Below, piece after piece: positions 23,530 through 36,942 of a stretch of DNA of 64,000 nt (position 1 is the first letter of the stretch; the number at the start of each line of letters is the position of its first letter). Both the position numbers and the translations under genes were made by a program. The DNA is from Morchella semilibera. Taxonomy: Eukaryota; Ascomycota; Pezizomycetes; Pezizales; Morchellaceae. The notes below the pieces were generated by a model. That model had not been told where the DNA came from, made no database searches, and saw nothing but the letters and a program-made list of their open reading frames with translations. Where the stretch lies: assembly GCA_009192285.1 (NCBI GenBank), contig WBVU01000009.1:1240001-1304000 (forward strand), read 5' to 3'.

Positions 23530-26065
23530 TTGTCTGGAATGGCGGGACGGGAAATGATGTGGGTCGACCCATAGATACATACATAATCCCATAAGCACGT
23601 ACGGACCTGACCCCCGTATCAATTCTACTGGAAGGGTACCCCCAACGCCAACCGGGCACTGGTGAGGAGACGGGTTTTCTGGACTCTATAAAGTGGGTAG
23701 GGTAGAGATTCCAGAGGCCATTCAGCTGGCCGGCCAGAGATGGCTATTGCGTCTAGATTCTGACATTGGGTGGATTTGCGAGTGATAGGTCATGATGCAC
23801 ATCGAGGGACGCACCCCCACACATATACATACCCACACATATATACACACACGTAAGGGCCCTGGGGTGGGGGCGGGGTGCGGGGGAAACAAACACAAAC
23901 ATTGGCTGCTGGGGGGTTTAGATGTTGTAGCCCTGTACTGGGGAAGAGGTCGCGGCAACGTTCCTCGGGCATTTGTAGCTTACTGGTTTGGGTGGGGTTC
24001 GCGTTTTATATAGCAATAATGTATATATATAGACACGACGACCCGGGGCGGCAAGACGGAGCAATAGTATGTTTGTAAGTATGTATCCCTTAAACTGACA
24101 ACCCCACCCCCTCCCCCCTTACAATAGAGTGCTGGGATTTGTATGGAAGGTCGATATATTATTCGATAAGATTCCTAGATAACAGGATGTGCTAGCAACG
24201 GCTACCGGTTTGCTTTTGCTTTTTTGCTGGGGAGGGGTCAGCATTTACTGGCAGCTCAAGGATCCGGATATCATAACCTACCAAGTCCACGATGATGACA
24301 CTCGGCCACCGCGCCTGTAGTGATAATTCCTCAACCAGACAACCGAGAGAGAGAGAGACCATACCGGCAAGCGGAGGCGATCCATTGGCCAAACCACCAC
24401 CACCCCCCAGAAAAAAAGGTGCTGGACGAAACAAGACCAGTAAGAAGCCAAGCCCACACACCCACCAAACCCACCCACACACGCCTTACCCACCGCGAGC
24501 GTCTGGGCCCATTAGATTTAAATCACATAACCCAGGTAGATTTGCATGCAGGCGCGTCCCCGGTTCCAGGGACCAGAAGAGTGGGCTTCGCCCGGATGCC
24601 TGGCTCGTGGGTACCGTTACCGTACGGTACCGTATCCAGGTATATGGATGGATGGGGTGGCAGGGGGCCTGTCCGTCTGTCAGGCTTTGCAATGCAATTG
24701 GCGTGACCTTGCTCGTCCGGTATAGACGGTGGTTGCGGTCGGGCACCAACCGGATCAGCAGCAGGTTGGGGTTGGTATTTGGGGGTGGGGGAGAGGGTCC
24801 GCGTTTGTTTGTTTGTTTGTTGTGATTGTGATTGTGATTGTGAGTGTGTGTGAATTGATCTCCCCACGGCCACAGACAATTTCTACCTACCAGAGAGTAC
24901 ATGTGGGTATGATAGGTTTGGGGGGGAAGCTCGAGTTTTTTGTTTGTTGACCTGCACATCCACACACACACACACACAAAACATATCCAATATCCACACA
25001 CGCATACACATACACGCATACCGTACAGGCAGGAAGGCAGGAGGGTAGGCCACATGGCTGACATCAGTGGATATAAACCTACCTGCATGTAGGTACATAT
25101 TTGGTACCGTAGTGGTGGTAGTGCTGGTGGTGGTATCTTGACACATATCTCGATGTGGATGGTTCAAATCTACATTTATGTATTTAGACCAGCCCTCGGT
25201 TGATATTACATATGGTATACCGTCTATGAGGATAAAAAAAAGAAAAGAAGCTGCCTATTAGACCTCGTTCGCGGGCCATCCAACAAACACTACTGTCTAT
25301 CGATTACATCACTACCTAAAAGTGTACGCAGCATCACACAAAATCACTCGCCTTGATGCTACACAACCAACCATCATACACGCAAATAAAAAACAAAAAC
25401 AAAAAAAACACTCAAGCACCAGAACTCAAAGTTGAGAAACAAATGAAAGATAGTTGTAGTGTATAAGTTAATATATAATATATCGACACAGGACGCCAAA
25501 GTAATTTTTAACATAGAAATAGAACTCCCTCGTCTTTGTCCCCCCCAACCCACACACACTCATCTCACTCTTGTGTGTATCCATGCAACAACCGTCACTA
25601 AGATTATAAACACAGCACTATCACCACCATCATCACCGCCCTTCACCTTCAACTTACCTCCCACACATACACACACACTCCACAGCTACCCAGATCTGAT
25701 AAACTTACAGAGGAGTACTCCACACCACTACAGCACTTAGATGGTAAACCGATGAAGCGCCCCAAGAAAGAAAGGAATAAAAAAAAAAGGGATGCAAGAA
25801 GAGCAGAAAAAGGATATAAGAGGGAAAGGGAATCCGGTTCATCATTCATCACCAGACCGCACTACTCAATATTTCTGTCCCGAATCAACAGATGAACAGA
25901 ACAAGTGAATATGTGGATAGGTGGAGGGGGGGGGGCCGCTTTGAGGAAGCAAAAAATTCGTAAGTAGTTAACAAGAAGTGCCGAAATAACAAAGAAATTA
26001 GGAGAAGAAAAGATTTAAGAGCAGTGTACATATCGGAATTCCGATCATTAGGACAAAACTTTGTC
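23530..26065. other. Spacer with CA/GT-rich simple repeats
   Basis: Several CA/GT microsatellite stretches (23815-23852, 24820-24850, 24960-25015, 25540-25560, 25660-25680) create long but low-complexity open frames that I do not support. A TATCCCTTAAACTG sequence at about 24084 matches the left end of the MITE at 45131, but no opposite end was found. The 3' flank of the minus-strand gene begins at 26065, and a run of 10 G lies at 25926-25935. Confidence 0.5.
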
Positions 26066-28331
26066 TCATCCTCCATTGGTAAACTTGGGCACAGGGGGTA
26101 CGGACTCCACTCTTGATGATCCCTTTCTCACCCTCGATATGGCAGGCATCGATCCCTGGTGTTTCAGAGCCGCGGCAGTGGCAGAAACGCTACTAGAACC
26201 AGCTGCTGAGCTGGATGTAACTCTTCTTCTTCCGCCAAGACCTGATTTCGAGGCCTTTTTAGGAATTGGGATGTCAGGCAGGGGTGGTTCGACCTCTTGC
26301 TGCTGCTGTGCTTGCTCATCCGTCTTCTCCACTATAGTCATTCCTGCTGTCTTTGCCATAAAACTACCACCGATGCTACCTGCATTGGCCAGGGGTGAGA
26401 GCAGGCCACCGTTGTCTTCATCTATTTCGGTCTTGTCCCCCTCGTCAGTCTCGTCAGACATCGAGGGGGACATTGCTGATTCGCGTGCTGACATTACGCT
26501 GACCCTCGACGCGGCAGTACCACTGATAGGCGTCATCCGTTTGCGACGTGATGCAGATTGTTGATCAATTGTAATTTCGAGTTCCCGACGGGCCCTCTCA
26601 AGTTGGTCTTCGAGGTTACTGACCTTTTTCTGGAGTTGTTCCTGGCGCTTCAATTTCTGTAGTTCCTTACTGTCCTCGTTGCGCCCCCCAAATACGGAGA
26701 AAACACTGCTTTTCTTTTTGGGGAGGACTCTCGCATCCTCGAAGTTACCACCGTTAGCTCTGGATGATGGAATTGGGGGAGGTGGCCCCATTGCACCAGT
26801 TTTTGGTGTGATGGGCTTAGATATGTTCCTTCTGTTGAAGCTTCCTTGAGGGCTCATGTATCTGGAATCTACGCTGTACCTGTGCAGAGTACCATTTTCA
26901 TCAACGTAGGTCTCACGGCCCTCGCAAAAACTTTGTGCCATTCCTGTCATATTCGCGTCACCCCCGACCGACGGCGTCCTGGTTGTTCTTTTCTTCCTTC
27001 TAACCTTTGAACTACTTCTAGCCAACGGGCTACTCTGTTGATCAGTGCCGAAGGCCTTTGCAATTTGATCATGTTCCACCCTAATCGGTCCCAATGTTGA
27101 AGCACTGTTTTTAGCTCTACCCTGAGCCCCCATCACAGCTGCAGCGTTCCCGGCGTATCCTTGCAACGCTCCCATCCTTTTGAACTCTTCGTAGGCCAAC
27201 AATCCCTTAATCTTCCGTTCCCTCAGCTCCTTTTTCTGCTGCTCTCTTTCCTCGTGGAAGCGCTTCTGTCGATCCCATGACTCCTTGATTCCCTTGACGA
27301 ACTTGAATGGGTTGAAAGGGACCAGTGAGGAAATTCCCCCAAACGTAAATGATCCACCACTATTACCTGCCGCCGCCGCCGCCATCGCCTCGGCCCCAGG
27401 TTTCTCTGTAGCACCACCAAAACTAAAGGCATTTGATTCACCTCCTATGCCGTTTGACCTGTCATCATGCCGTGGTGGTGATGATGAAGACGGAAGCTTT
27501 CCGATAATCTCTACCGGCGGGACGACACTAGCGCGATTTCTCATGCTCCCTTCCTTGAACCTGCTGACAACTGTTCCTGTGGTTGATGTTGAATTTACGC
27601 GTGTTGCTTGTATCCTCGGCGGAGACGCCTGCCTCATTGGTAGTTGGGGGGATGAGTCCATTGGGGGACGCTGACTTGATGAAGCCTTTCTCTTGCCTGA
27701 GCCTGGCTCCGGTTCAAGATAAGGCTCATCCTCCTCCGTCTCCGTACCTTCAACATTGTCGGGGGAAACATACGCTGGTTCCCCGTTGCCAATATCGGAT
27801 TTCCGCTTTTTTCTCGGTTGGGGGGGCTTTTTTTCGTTATCGGGCCGCAACTTCGATTTAGACTCGTTGAAAAATATATCTTCACCGTCATCATCATCTT
27901 CATCTTCGTCATCGTCATCGTCATCGTTACTAATGGCATTAATACGATCCATGAAACTTTCGCTTGCCCCAGTCCTCCGGCTGCCACGGGTGATGACTGG
28001 TGCTGTGTTTGTTCCAACAATCGACGACTCTTTCCGCTTCGCATAGCTCTCCCTCCCACGTTGTCTCAGTGCTTCCCTTCGCATCTCCATCCCGCGATCG
28101 TCGTCCTCGTCTGTTGTGGATTCGTCGACGTGGTGGCTATTGTTGTTGTTATTGCTGCTGTTGTTGTTGTTGCCGTCGATGTCTAGATGAGAGCTGGCGT
28201 CTTTACTGCTTGAAGAGTCGATCCTTTCTCTTAGCGTATCACGAAGGACCTGTGCTGTTAGCACCCTTTCGTTTTCCTGGATCCGGAAAGAGCAATACCT
28301 TCTGTGGTGTCGACAGCATCGTATCCGCCAT
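26066..28331 (-). CDS. Coiled-coil, probably nuclear protein (often annotated nuclear RNA-binding)
   Basis: Exon 1 (28331-28299) encodes MADTMLSTPQK. A 49-base intron with donor GTATTG and a GCTAACA branch joins it in phase 0 to exon 2 (28249-26066), giving 738 residues. The order along the protein is a Ser and Asn-rich N-terminus (poly-Asn near residues 37-47), a strongly acidic run (about 116-137, DDDDDDEDEDDDD), a Lys/Arg-rich patch (QPRKKRKSD) that could be a nuclear signal, and a charged helical block (about 327-367, SWDRQKRFHEEREQQKKEL). After these come a second basic patch (KVRRKKRTTR), a conserved-looking VFSVFGGRN, and a coiled coil (about 534-567, LQKKVSNLEDQLERARRELE). I recall similar Pezizomycotina proteins labelled nuclear RNA-binding protein, but no RNA-binding domain is visible, so that function is unproven. 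Much of the rest is Ser/Pro-rich and disordered. Confidence 0.8.
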
Positions 28332-29852
28332 CGGTGTAAAGTGGCAAAAGGGGATACGTGCTGAGGTAAAAGGTAAGGGTTGTTGCGCTTGTCGAAACCC
28401 GCGTCTGCAACGTCCCCTTGGGGTTGTTGTGCCTTAGCTTACTCACGTCACAGGAACCTATCGGAGAATCTCTCTGATAATTCGTTGACGTGCAGATTGG
28501 GGGGAGGTGAGTCAACGCGGGGGGGCAGAGAATAGCTAGTTTAAAGAGGCTTTTCCTGCCCAGATGGATGTAGTAGCAGGTAGCGAGAGTAGCGGCAAGG
28601 ATTGCTTTAGGGGGCGTTCGATGGATCGATGAGCAGAGATGAGTATGTATGTTGGTTACGTGAGGGGGAGGGTATGGGGAAAATAACGGGAGGGGGGTCA
28701 ACATTATCCAGAATTCTCTCCAGGTACGCAAATAGAAGAGTTCTACGATTTACTTTAGCGCGGGGAGAGAAGGGAACAGAAATCACTTGAACATATTCAC
28801 CGAGAGACATGGAGCAAAATAACCTTCCATCTGTGGCTACCTTCAAGGGAGCGCACGTAACCACGGCAACCAACCAACCAAGCCCACTATTAACTCGTTA
28901 CCAGCCGCTAGATACTACATGAATTTGGTCTGTATGGGAGTCTTCCACTCTGGATTAAAAAAGGTACATAGTTGGGACCAGGGAGTTACATCATTGCTTA
29001 TGTAACTAAGTAGTATGTAATCTACAAATTTACACAGTCCACAGAAATAGGAATTCACAAAACGAGTCTGTAGCCAGAGAAAACTACATTTAGTTGTCAC
29101 TGCGCACACTATCAGTGAGAGTAACATTGGTAGGATAACAGAAAACAAAAGAGAGCGCATTCTTGGGGTCGAAATCGTCATCAATCAATTCGCCAATAGA
29201 AACAGAAAATCAAAACTCCTCCGTTGGGTTCACCGTTGCTCAATTTTTTGCAATAAAGGGGGAACATAAATACTAAAACACTGTAGAGTCGCAGGGCAAT
29301 GAGGAATGCTAAAGAAAAAATTGTTTTCCCAAAATACCCCGCTCCCAGAAGCAAAATGGAAAAAAAAAAAAAAAAAAAGTTGAATTTGTAAAGAGCCAGC
29401 CGCCAATGTGACAGAACAAATGAAAAATAAAAGATTGAAGTGATTCTGTTGTGGAATCGAAAAGGTTATCAAAGGTTCTTTTAGGAGAGTTACGATGAAA
29501 CCCCACACCCTAGATATCAAAATCTCCGAACCCCCCAAAAGGAGAAAAGTTGACTTTTGTCGTTTTCCGTCTGTACAATAACCAAAATTCTTGGAGGGAA
29601 AACACTGTGGGAAATAACCAGACCAAATATAACAAAAACAAGGAAACATAAACAACGGGATATCAAACAGCTAAACACAATAATCAAAACACCTGAAGAT
29701 ACATGTAGTCCAAAAGAAATCGATATAGAAACAAAATGCAATAAACTTCGATATTAACCGATGATATACGAATTTCCATCGCAGGCATAACCGCTAATTC
29801 TTGGAAATAAAAAAAAATACAAATCGCACACAAATAATTACCATCATATAAC
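28332..29852. other. Spacer between two minus-strand genes
   Basis: This holds the promoter of the coiled-coil gene and, to the right, the 3' flank of veA. A run of 19 A at about 29360-29379 and one TACATGTA at 29700 are the only notable features. Confidence 0.5.
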
Positions 29853-31882
29853 TTAGTCCTCGCCCGGAAGTCTTCGTACAATCTCAACACCGTCTGCGCG
29901 ACGGTAGCTCATCTTCAGCTTGCCAAGGTCATAAGCATCGTCATCAGCTTCGGTAGTAATTTGTGTGTAAGATGGCTCGCTTCCATACACCGCAGAATTT
30001 GTAGAAGGTCGCGCGTGGTTCTGCATAGATCCCTCGACGTGTGCGCCGTTGAAGACCCGTCCCCATGGTCTCTTGGTACCCCTGTCTTCCGGCTTGGTGC
30101 TGGAGGAGTTTTGCCATGAATCGCTTGAGGGCGTGGGTGGAGAAGGGTACTTCTGTTCCGGGTAGTATGTCGGAAACTGGTTCGGGTTGGGTGGAGCTGG
30201 CGGTTGGGCCATGTGGGGTGGTGGTGGTCCCCTTTGTTGCTGTAATGCTCCGCTCTGGGGTGGGTAAATGCCCGGGGATTGAAGAGCAGGTGGAGCAGAG
30301 GAGTTTGGTGTTGTGGGCTGGTTGCTTCTCCACTTGGGCTCCAAGGCAGGAAGACGGAGGGGCGGCAGGTTGTTGGATACCGAAGATTGCGGTGCCTGCG
30401 GCTGAGGCTGGTAGTGCTGAGGCGGTTGTGCCTGGTATGCCTGTTGCTGCTGCTGGTGGTGGCCATATCCGTTCTCCATGTATGAAGGTCCAACAGGCGT
30501 GTTGGGCCTGTATTGTTGTTGGTGGTAGACAGGGTCTGAATCCCTTCGGCTGTTGCGGTAATCCACAGATTCACGTCTTACATTGTGACCGTTGGGCTGC
30601 TGCATCTGCTGACCTTGCATGGAAATAGAGTTCTCCCTAGATGGGTATGCAGAAGGTGGTGGACCATAGGCACTCTGCTGTGGACGAGGAGATGGCGCTA
30701 GGTGGGGAGAGGGATGGTGTTGGGGAACGGATGTATGGGGTTGCGAGTATGGACGCCCAATCTGCCCGTATATCTCCTGTGAGGGATGTTGCGGCGGCGC
30801 AGGCGGCGCATGAGAACCGAACGACAAGTGATGATTGGCACTCTGTTGTGGAGGCCCAGCTGGAGGTCCAAATTGTGAACGGCTCTGGCTAGGAGTGGCA
30901 TATCCGTTATCATATCTCTGTGGCTGGGCGATCTGCTCCGACACAACTGAAGAGACAGAGGCATCAGAACCACTTCTTCCTCTTCCTCCAATGGAGTTTG
31001 TCCTTTGCATAGGATGTGGCGTTGGCTGGTGATATTGTGGATCATGTTGAGGCCTGATTGATTCATTCATATTGTACTGTTCAGGTGTCGCTCCTCTTCT
31101 GGAGGCCCTCAAAATTGCTGTCTCATCCATTCGGTCCTCACTTTCCCTGCCCTGCCTGTCACTTCTCCGCCTCATCCTCACATCACGACGGATGCGAACT
31201 CTGCAGCCCTGCTCAGCTACAATCCTAGACAAAGCGGTACTTTCGGCCAGACCAGGGAACTTTTTGGCGGAGAAAACAGTGAATGCCTTGGACTTAACAT
31301 CCAGCCTGTGAGTGGCCCATTCTCTTGGTTCTAAAGAATCCGATGGAATTGGGAAAATTTCATCTTTAGTCTCTTCATAAAGAGCAAATCTCAGCCTATA
31401 CTTTCCTTCATGTCGGACAGACAGATCTGGGAAGATGAAATATCCAGCTGGGTTGGGGCGATCCAGGTAGGCCATTCCAGAAACTGGGACACCAGTAAGA
31501 ACCGGAGCAGGTGCCGGTGCTGGCATCCCTCTTCCTTGAGCAATCGGCCGAGCCTGTTCAAGGGTTGCGAAGAGAAAAAAGTTGGAGTTATGTGAAAATG
31601 TCCTAGTTCGAGTTAGACAAAATACACCCACACCTTGAAACCCCTCACAACTTACACATCAGTCTTCTCTGTGCCTTGGAACAACCTAAGCTCAACAACT
31701 GGTGGTGGATCAACCGGTCGACGATCCGCATGAGACTTTGCTCCCATTCCACAAGCCCTTGCTCTCTCGGGCTGCTGAAGAACCTGCATACGATATTCCA
31801 ATCTACTACCATCTTGTAATGTCCTGTGGAAGACAGCAACGGTTTCCGGAACCTCCATAAGGCTGATCGGTTTGGCGCTCAT
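29853..31882 (-). CDS. veA: Velvet-family regulator VeA
   Basis: VeA is a fungal light-responsive regulator. In aspergilli it enters the nucleus with VelB and joins LaeA to control sexual development and secondary metabolism. Exon 1 (31882-31656) and exon 2 (31602-29853) flank a 53-base intron (donor GTAAGT, CTAACTC branch, acceptor ACTAG) and give 658 residues. The velvet domain fills about residues 18-225 with diagnostic motifs: [60 protein letters not shown] and [20 protein letters not shown]. The basic [10 protein letters not shown] segment overlaps the nuclear signal mapped in Aspergillus. The long middle part is rich in Gln, Pro, His and Ser, the kind of disordered region where PEST elements sit. 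The C-terminus ([20 protein letters not shown]) resembles other VeA proteins. The first exon, splice and domain are all intact, so the gene should work. Confidence 0.97.
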
Positions 31883-34800
31883 GTTGTTGGGATAAAATTC
31901 AAACGAATGTATTAATTACGAATCAAACTAAGCCGCTTGGGAGCGCAGTGGTAAGTATATGGATCGTTTCCAAGAACAAAGGGCTAAAGCACTGGAGGCA
32001 GAATTTTATAAAATGGAGGATGGTTCAAGAGATTGGACCTCAGAGACGCCATGACTTTGGAGGAGATGAGGAGGCCCTAAGCACATATATGCAACACACC
32101 TTGTATCGTTATCTTTGCCACACAAAAAAAACAACCCAGTTGTTATTGTGATTTGTTTCTATCGAGAGTTGCACACCCTTTCTAGTAGCCCTTGCTTGAC
32201 TATCTGTCACCTGGTGTTCGGTTGATAATTCTGGATTGAGTTTTGTCACTATTGAGTCGACAAAGTCCTTTATTAGAATAAAGGTAAGCAGCAACAGTGC
32301 TAACGTCAATGGACCTTCGAAGGGTGAGGTGAACCTGTTCGTATGTGATGTGGTGTTGGTATTCACGAACTTGACCCTCGTCGCATATTCCGTGGGGACG
32401 AAGGAAGGAATACTGGAGAGGGGTGGGAAGTAAAACGGGAGAAGGGAGGGTGAGGTGACTGAAGTGAAGTGAGGGTTCGCCGGCAAAGGTAGACGGTAGG
32501 TGGTAGGTACTCTAGGTAAATAGATTTAGAAGGGGAAGGGGGAGTAGATCAAGGCGGTTGGGACCGAGCTAGTATGGACCAGGAGGTCTGGTGGTGCACA
32601 ACACGGTAACGGAATATGATGAGAGTGGAGCAGCATGTATGGTGTATGTAGGGTGTGCGCGGAAGTGTGGAAGAACTACAAAAGTGGTATAGAGGGATAT
32701 GGATTGGGAAGGCTGGATGGATATGTGCAACCAGAAGGCAGTTCAGATCTATGAAATCTGACCGCTTACTGCGCTAGAATTTGTGTGTAGGAGCGGGTCT
32801 GGATATTGGATAGGGAACTCCCTCACCTGCTTGCTTCAATTTTTTGAATTAGAGTACTTACTTTCAATATAATACAGTACTACAACCTCGAATTTTATGT
32901 GTACATGTACATACATGAGAATGTAGACATTTAGGTACCTGAACGACCCACGAGCTCTGTTTGAATTGTTGGCTCTCTTTCTAGAGATGGTATATGATGT
33001 TTATGGTACTTCTTCCGTTTTTGCTAATGATACTATACTACATGTACTCATTCTAATGTTGCTCTGCAAGTTCCTGTGTAAGTTCCTCTTATATACACAT
33101 ACACTACCGTTGGTGATGAGCCACTATGTACCTCTGTCACACACAAAATTCCAACACATCTTTCCATCTCCATATCTACATAGTCGAGCAGAGTACCACA
33201 CACATATACACACCTCCACACCTACCCAAGTGTTTGTCTTCTCGCTGCTTGTCTGCAAGAACCACAAATATCCTCCCAGACTGCCCTCGCACCACACCCA
33301 CCATCAACCACCTCTACCACTACCACCATTAGCGAGGACTCCCACACCAAGATCCTGGCCCCAGAGCGTGGGATGGGAACCGACACTTGAATTCCATTGG
33401 TTCTTGGCGACCCGGGTGTTTTTAGCTGTGTGCTTCTCGGAGGGAAGGGGTTGGCTTGCTCCATCCGTCATGCCTTCCCTGTCAGCTCTGACCCGTTTTC
33501 TCTGCGCTCGTTGCCCCGGCTGAGCGAAGGCGTACCTCCTCGTAATTTCAGGGTTCGCTTCTTAAGTCCAGACCCTTGATTGACGTATGTTGAGAAACAG
33601 AAGTGGCCTTGGCATCATTGTCCCAGGCGAAACCCATTTTTACAAAAGAACTCGTATGTTCTAATTCCCCATGTCCCTCTCTACCTACATTACTTTGCCC
33701 CCCCCCTACCCACGTGTACTAGGTTAAGTAGAGCACCTACTGGTCTGGATACTCTCAACCTCTCCCTCACCAGGAGTGAACCCTATGGGTGTTGTATCAA
33801 CGTACCATGTAGAATATGTGCCTTCGACCCTTTTTGCTCAAGCTTTGCTGCAATGCACACTTGTAACGGACGTGTGGCCGTGTGCTTGGGTCGGGCTAGA
33901 AAGGAGCACAAATCCATACAAGATGGATATTAAGTAGCCCTGGCTTTCGTTTCTTCGCCCCCCCAGCCAGACCAAAAGAAGCAAAGGTTTTCCTTCCAAT
34001 CATAGAAACACGCAGAGTTGGTCCTCGGTTCTGGTTCGCGCTGCCCTCGATTCTGTCAGAACGGAAGAAGTCTACCAGTAGCTCACGGGTTTCCTTTAAC
34101 CTTTGTGCTGGGAATTCTCCTCCTGCCTGTTTGGTTAGCCACGATTCGAGGCAACATTAAAGCCCGCAACCGGCATCTGGTGGGACAAATTGAAAAAATC
34201 GAAAAAAATAAATGGACCAACAAAAAAAAAATGAAAAAGTGCGGTGAATCGAGACGAGCAATGGAAAAAACCACGTCAGGAACACTGCCTACCACACCGG
34301 CAGTTTTCGCCCGAGACCTTATTTCCTCATCACATCCTTCGAGACTTAATGCGGGAACACCTTTCCCTGTTAAAACAGCCGGGCCTTCCCAGGGAAGACC
34401 CACTCTTGCCCAGCTTCCGATAAATCGAAATTTCCCACACCACCCCCCAGGATCTTGGCAACAGACCCTATCCGAATTTGTGACTTGCAGGTCACCGACT
34501 ATTTACCGCCGTGATAAAATAGCTTCAAGACGGCGCGACAACGAGGCGCTGACACCCACCCCCCCTTCGCTTCCGTTAAGAAGTCCTCTGAACAGCTATC
34601 ACAGTCAGAACAGGCAATTTACTACCAGAAAATAAATAAATTTATTTATGATAGGCTAAGGCATCATGGCCTGCCTGGTCTGTCATCTCTACGCTGTAAC
34701 ACCGCAAAGACCGCTAGGGGAAGTTTGTAGGATATGGTTTTCAACTCACTTCCGGTCCAGAAGTCGTCGCAAGGCACATCATTACGATTCATTAGTGAGG

Positions 34801-36901
34801 GGTGTGATAAACAGCCTACTCTTTCCCTTACATCCTCTAATCGTAGAAATGTATGCCCCGCCTGATAGGCCCCGCGTGAACAGACGTCGACACTAACTGT
34901 CAAAAGGTCTCGTAGCAATTCGGTTGCGCCTATATCCGAGCGTCATGATTTTCATGCTTTGCTGGTTAGAAAAAAAACGGGCAGATATCTAAAGTACACT
35001 ATGTGCTCTTTTATCGATACAGATTGACCGCTTGAGAACCACATTGGAGAATAGCAAAATTGCCTCCTACTGTACCTTGCTACTAGGACGAACATCTGGA
35101 GAAACTATCTACTGCACCCAAACAAATACATGCTTGTTAGGTATTACTAACCCTTGACCATAGTTCATAATGACAGCACTAAACTTTTGTGTCTAATGAC
35201 ATGGTCCCAGCCTTCAATATTCAGACTTAAAGATTGTTTCACAGGCTGTTTAACAGCGCTGTAGCTGGTAACGTTATTGGTTTGTTTTTATCCATTCCTG
35301 TTCCTGCGGTTATTCTTGTCCATCTTCACCACATCCTGTCTTAGAATCTCTTATTTTGGTACCCTGGGTAGCATTGCCATGTTAAACCAAACCAACTGTT
35401 CGCCACCGACCTACTGGTCACCGCTGTCTTAATAGAGCCCCCCAGAGATGTGGTACGGGATTTTTGCTTCGCTCCGTTAGGGCTTCATCAGTTCATCAAA
35501 CATTGGGGTACGGTGGCAGTGTCAAGTTGGCTGCGAACCGTGACCTGGCCAAAGAACCTGGGCAGACAGGAGCTCCTTCTAGAATTTGGTACCAGGTATC
35601 GGTATCACAAACTAGGACATCTCGCCCAGACATCTCGGTCAGTGTTTCGGATTTGCGGTCATTCCCGGCCCGCTTCCCTAGCTAAGGAGAGGCCACAAGT
35701 CAGCAGGTATGGTTCGAATCATTCGAGTTTTTACGCCACAAAACCACAAAACATCCGTCGTCCCAAGTCTACTCAAGAAAGAGTTATTACACATAGCTCC
35801 TAACTTGACATGACGTACAAGTTTAGCTAGCAAATCAAAGCACTACAAAGAACTACTCTAGAGGCCGCGGATAGTAAAAAGGGGGAAAGATCCTGGACCT
35901 CACATGTGTGCTGCACGCTTTTTTTTTTTTAAGTTCTGCAGCTGTTGACGCGGTTTCACTTCTGCGTGCGCGCTGGTACTCGGAACCCAAGAGGCTAAGC
36001 TACCAGAACAAGCCTCATGAGTGGCTTGCTGCGATTGTAGGCAATAAATTTTTTCCATACAACCATATGACTCTCTCAAGCAAAAGCTACATGTACGTAC
36101 CGATGTGTTGGTCCCTTTCTCACGCTCTACTTTGGCGTGACGTGAAAGGTCAGTATGTGCACCGGTAATATTAGCCATGTAGGTACAGTACTGTATGCCA
36201 GCAGATGATTTTGGACGGGTAGCCGTCCATACATACGCAACGGTATTCCGGCGCGTTTCCCGGTTTTTTGATCTTTAAGCTTTTCTCCTCTCCCTGCTTC
36301 CCCCGTTCATGCCATCATGTAGTATCCACGCTGTTTCTGCTAGTGGCCGAAAAAATGTACTCTACCTCGGGGGCCTGTTCTGGTTTCTAAAAGTGTAACT
36401 CCCTCGAGCTCGACATCTACAAAGTACCAAAGGCGAGTCCCCGTACTACTCAAGTTTATATCCAGACAGTACCTACATATGTGCTTCTATTGGATCAGAT
36501 TTCACTTCCAAGAGATGCGGAGGTCCCTGGCCAGATGAGACCTGATCTACGAGTAGTCGATGATACCAGATCGATGTGCACACACACGGGAATGGCGCAC
36601 AGGTGTTAACGACGGGCGTTGATTGAATTTCCGGGAACCAGTTCCACAATCATTTCTCTTTAGGCATTAGAGTATAAAAGGATGCCTTTATCCTTGACAA
36701 ATTTTTTTTCGTTTTTAGGTTTTGATGCTGTGATACGGCAGTTTAGAAATGCATGTACTAGTTGGGACCATCCGTTCAGAGCAGTTACCGTGGGGATTCT
36801 GCCGTCAAATCAGAAACCGAATAGCCAGCATCTAACATCAAACGACAACATACGGCCTTGACAAGGTACTCTATCCGCCCTGTTAATGGTAATTAAGAAC
36901 G

Positions 36902-36907
<6 letters not shown>
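31883..36907. other. Upstream region of veA and gene-poor DNA
   Basis: The first kilobase presumably holds the veA promoter and leader. Open frames at 32109-32486, 32966-33523 and 34018-34635 have no homology I recognise, start at non-ATG codons or show low complexity, and are left uncalled. TACATGTA occurs at 32902, 33039 and 36088. Confidence 0.45.

Positions 36908-36938
<31 letters not shown>
36908..36938. repeat. Poly-A tract, 31 bases
   Basis: An uninterrupted run of 31 A preceded by GAAAAGT. It could be the tail of a retroposed sequence lying to its left, but I found no LINE or SINE sequence there, so a plain mononucleotide repeat is equally possible. Confidence 0.9.

Positions 36939-36942
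<4 letters not shown>

Noticed and set aside
24486-25088. Long minus-strand open frame
   Set aside because: It runs through CA/GT microsatellites that encode Cys/Val and His/Asn repeats, a typical low-complexity artefact.
31925-32035. A tRNA-like start (GGGAGCGCAGTGG) with a weak B-like GGTTCAAGAG
   Set aside because: The B box lacks its final C, and no acceptor or T stem forms.
32109-32486. Minus-strand frame with a hydrophobic stretch upstream of veA, possible leader-encoded peptide
   Set aside because: It has no ATG start and no evidence of lying in the veA transcript.
34018-34635. Open frame of 205 codons in the gene-poor region
   Set aside because: It begins at a TTG, and its first ATG lies about 210 bases in. 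It is rich in Pro, Ser and Arg with no domain or splice context, so it is probably chance.
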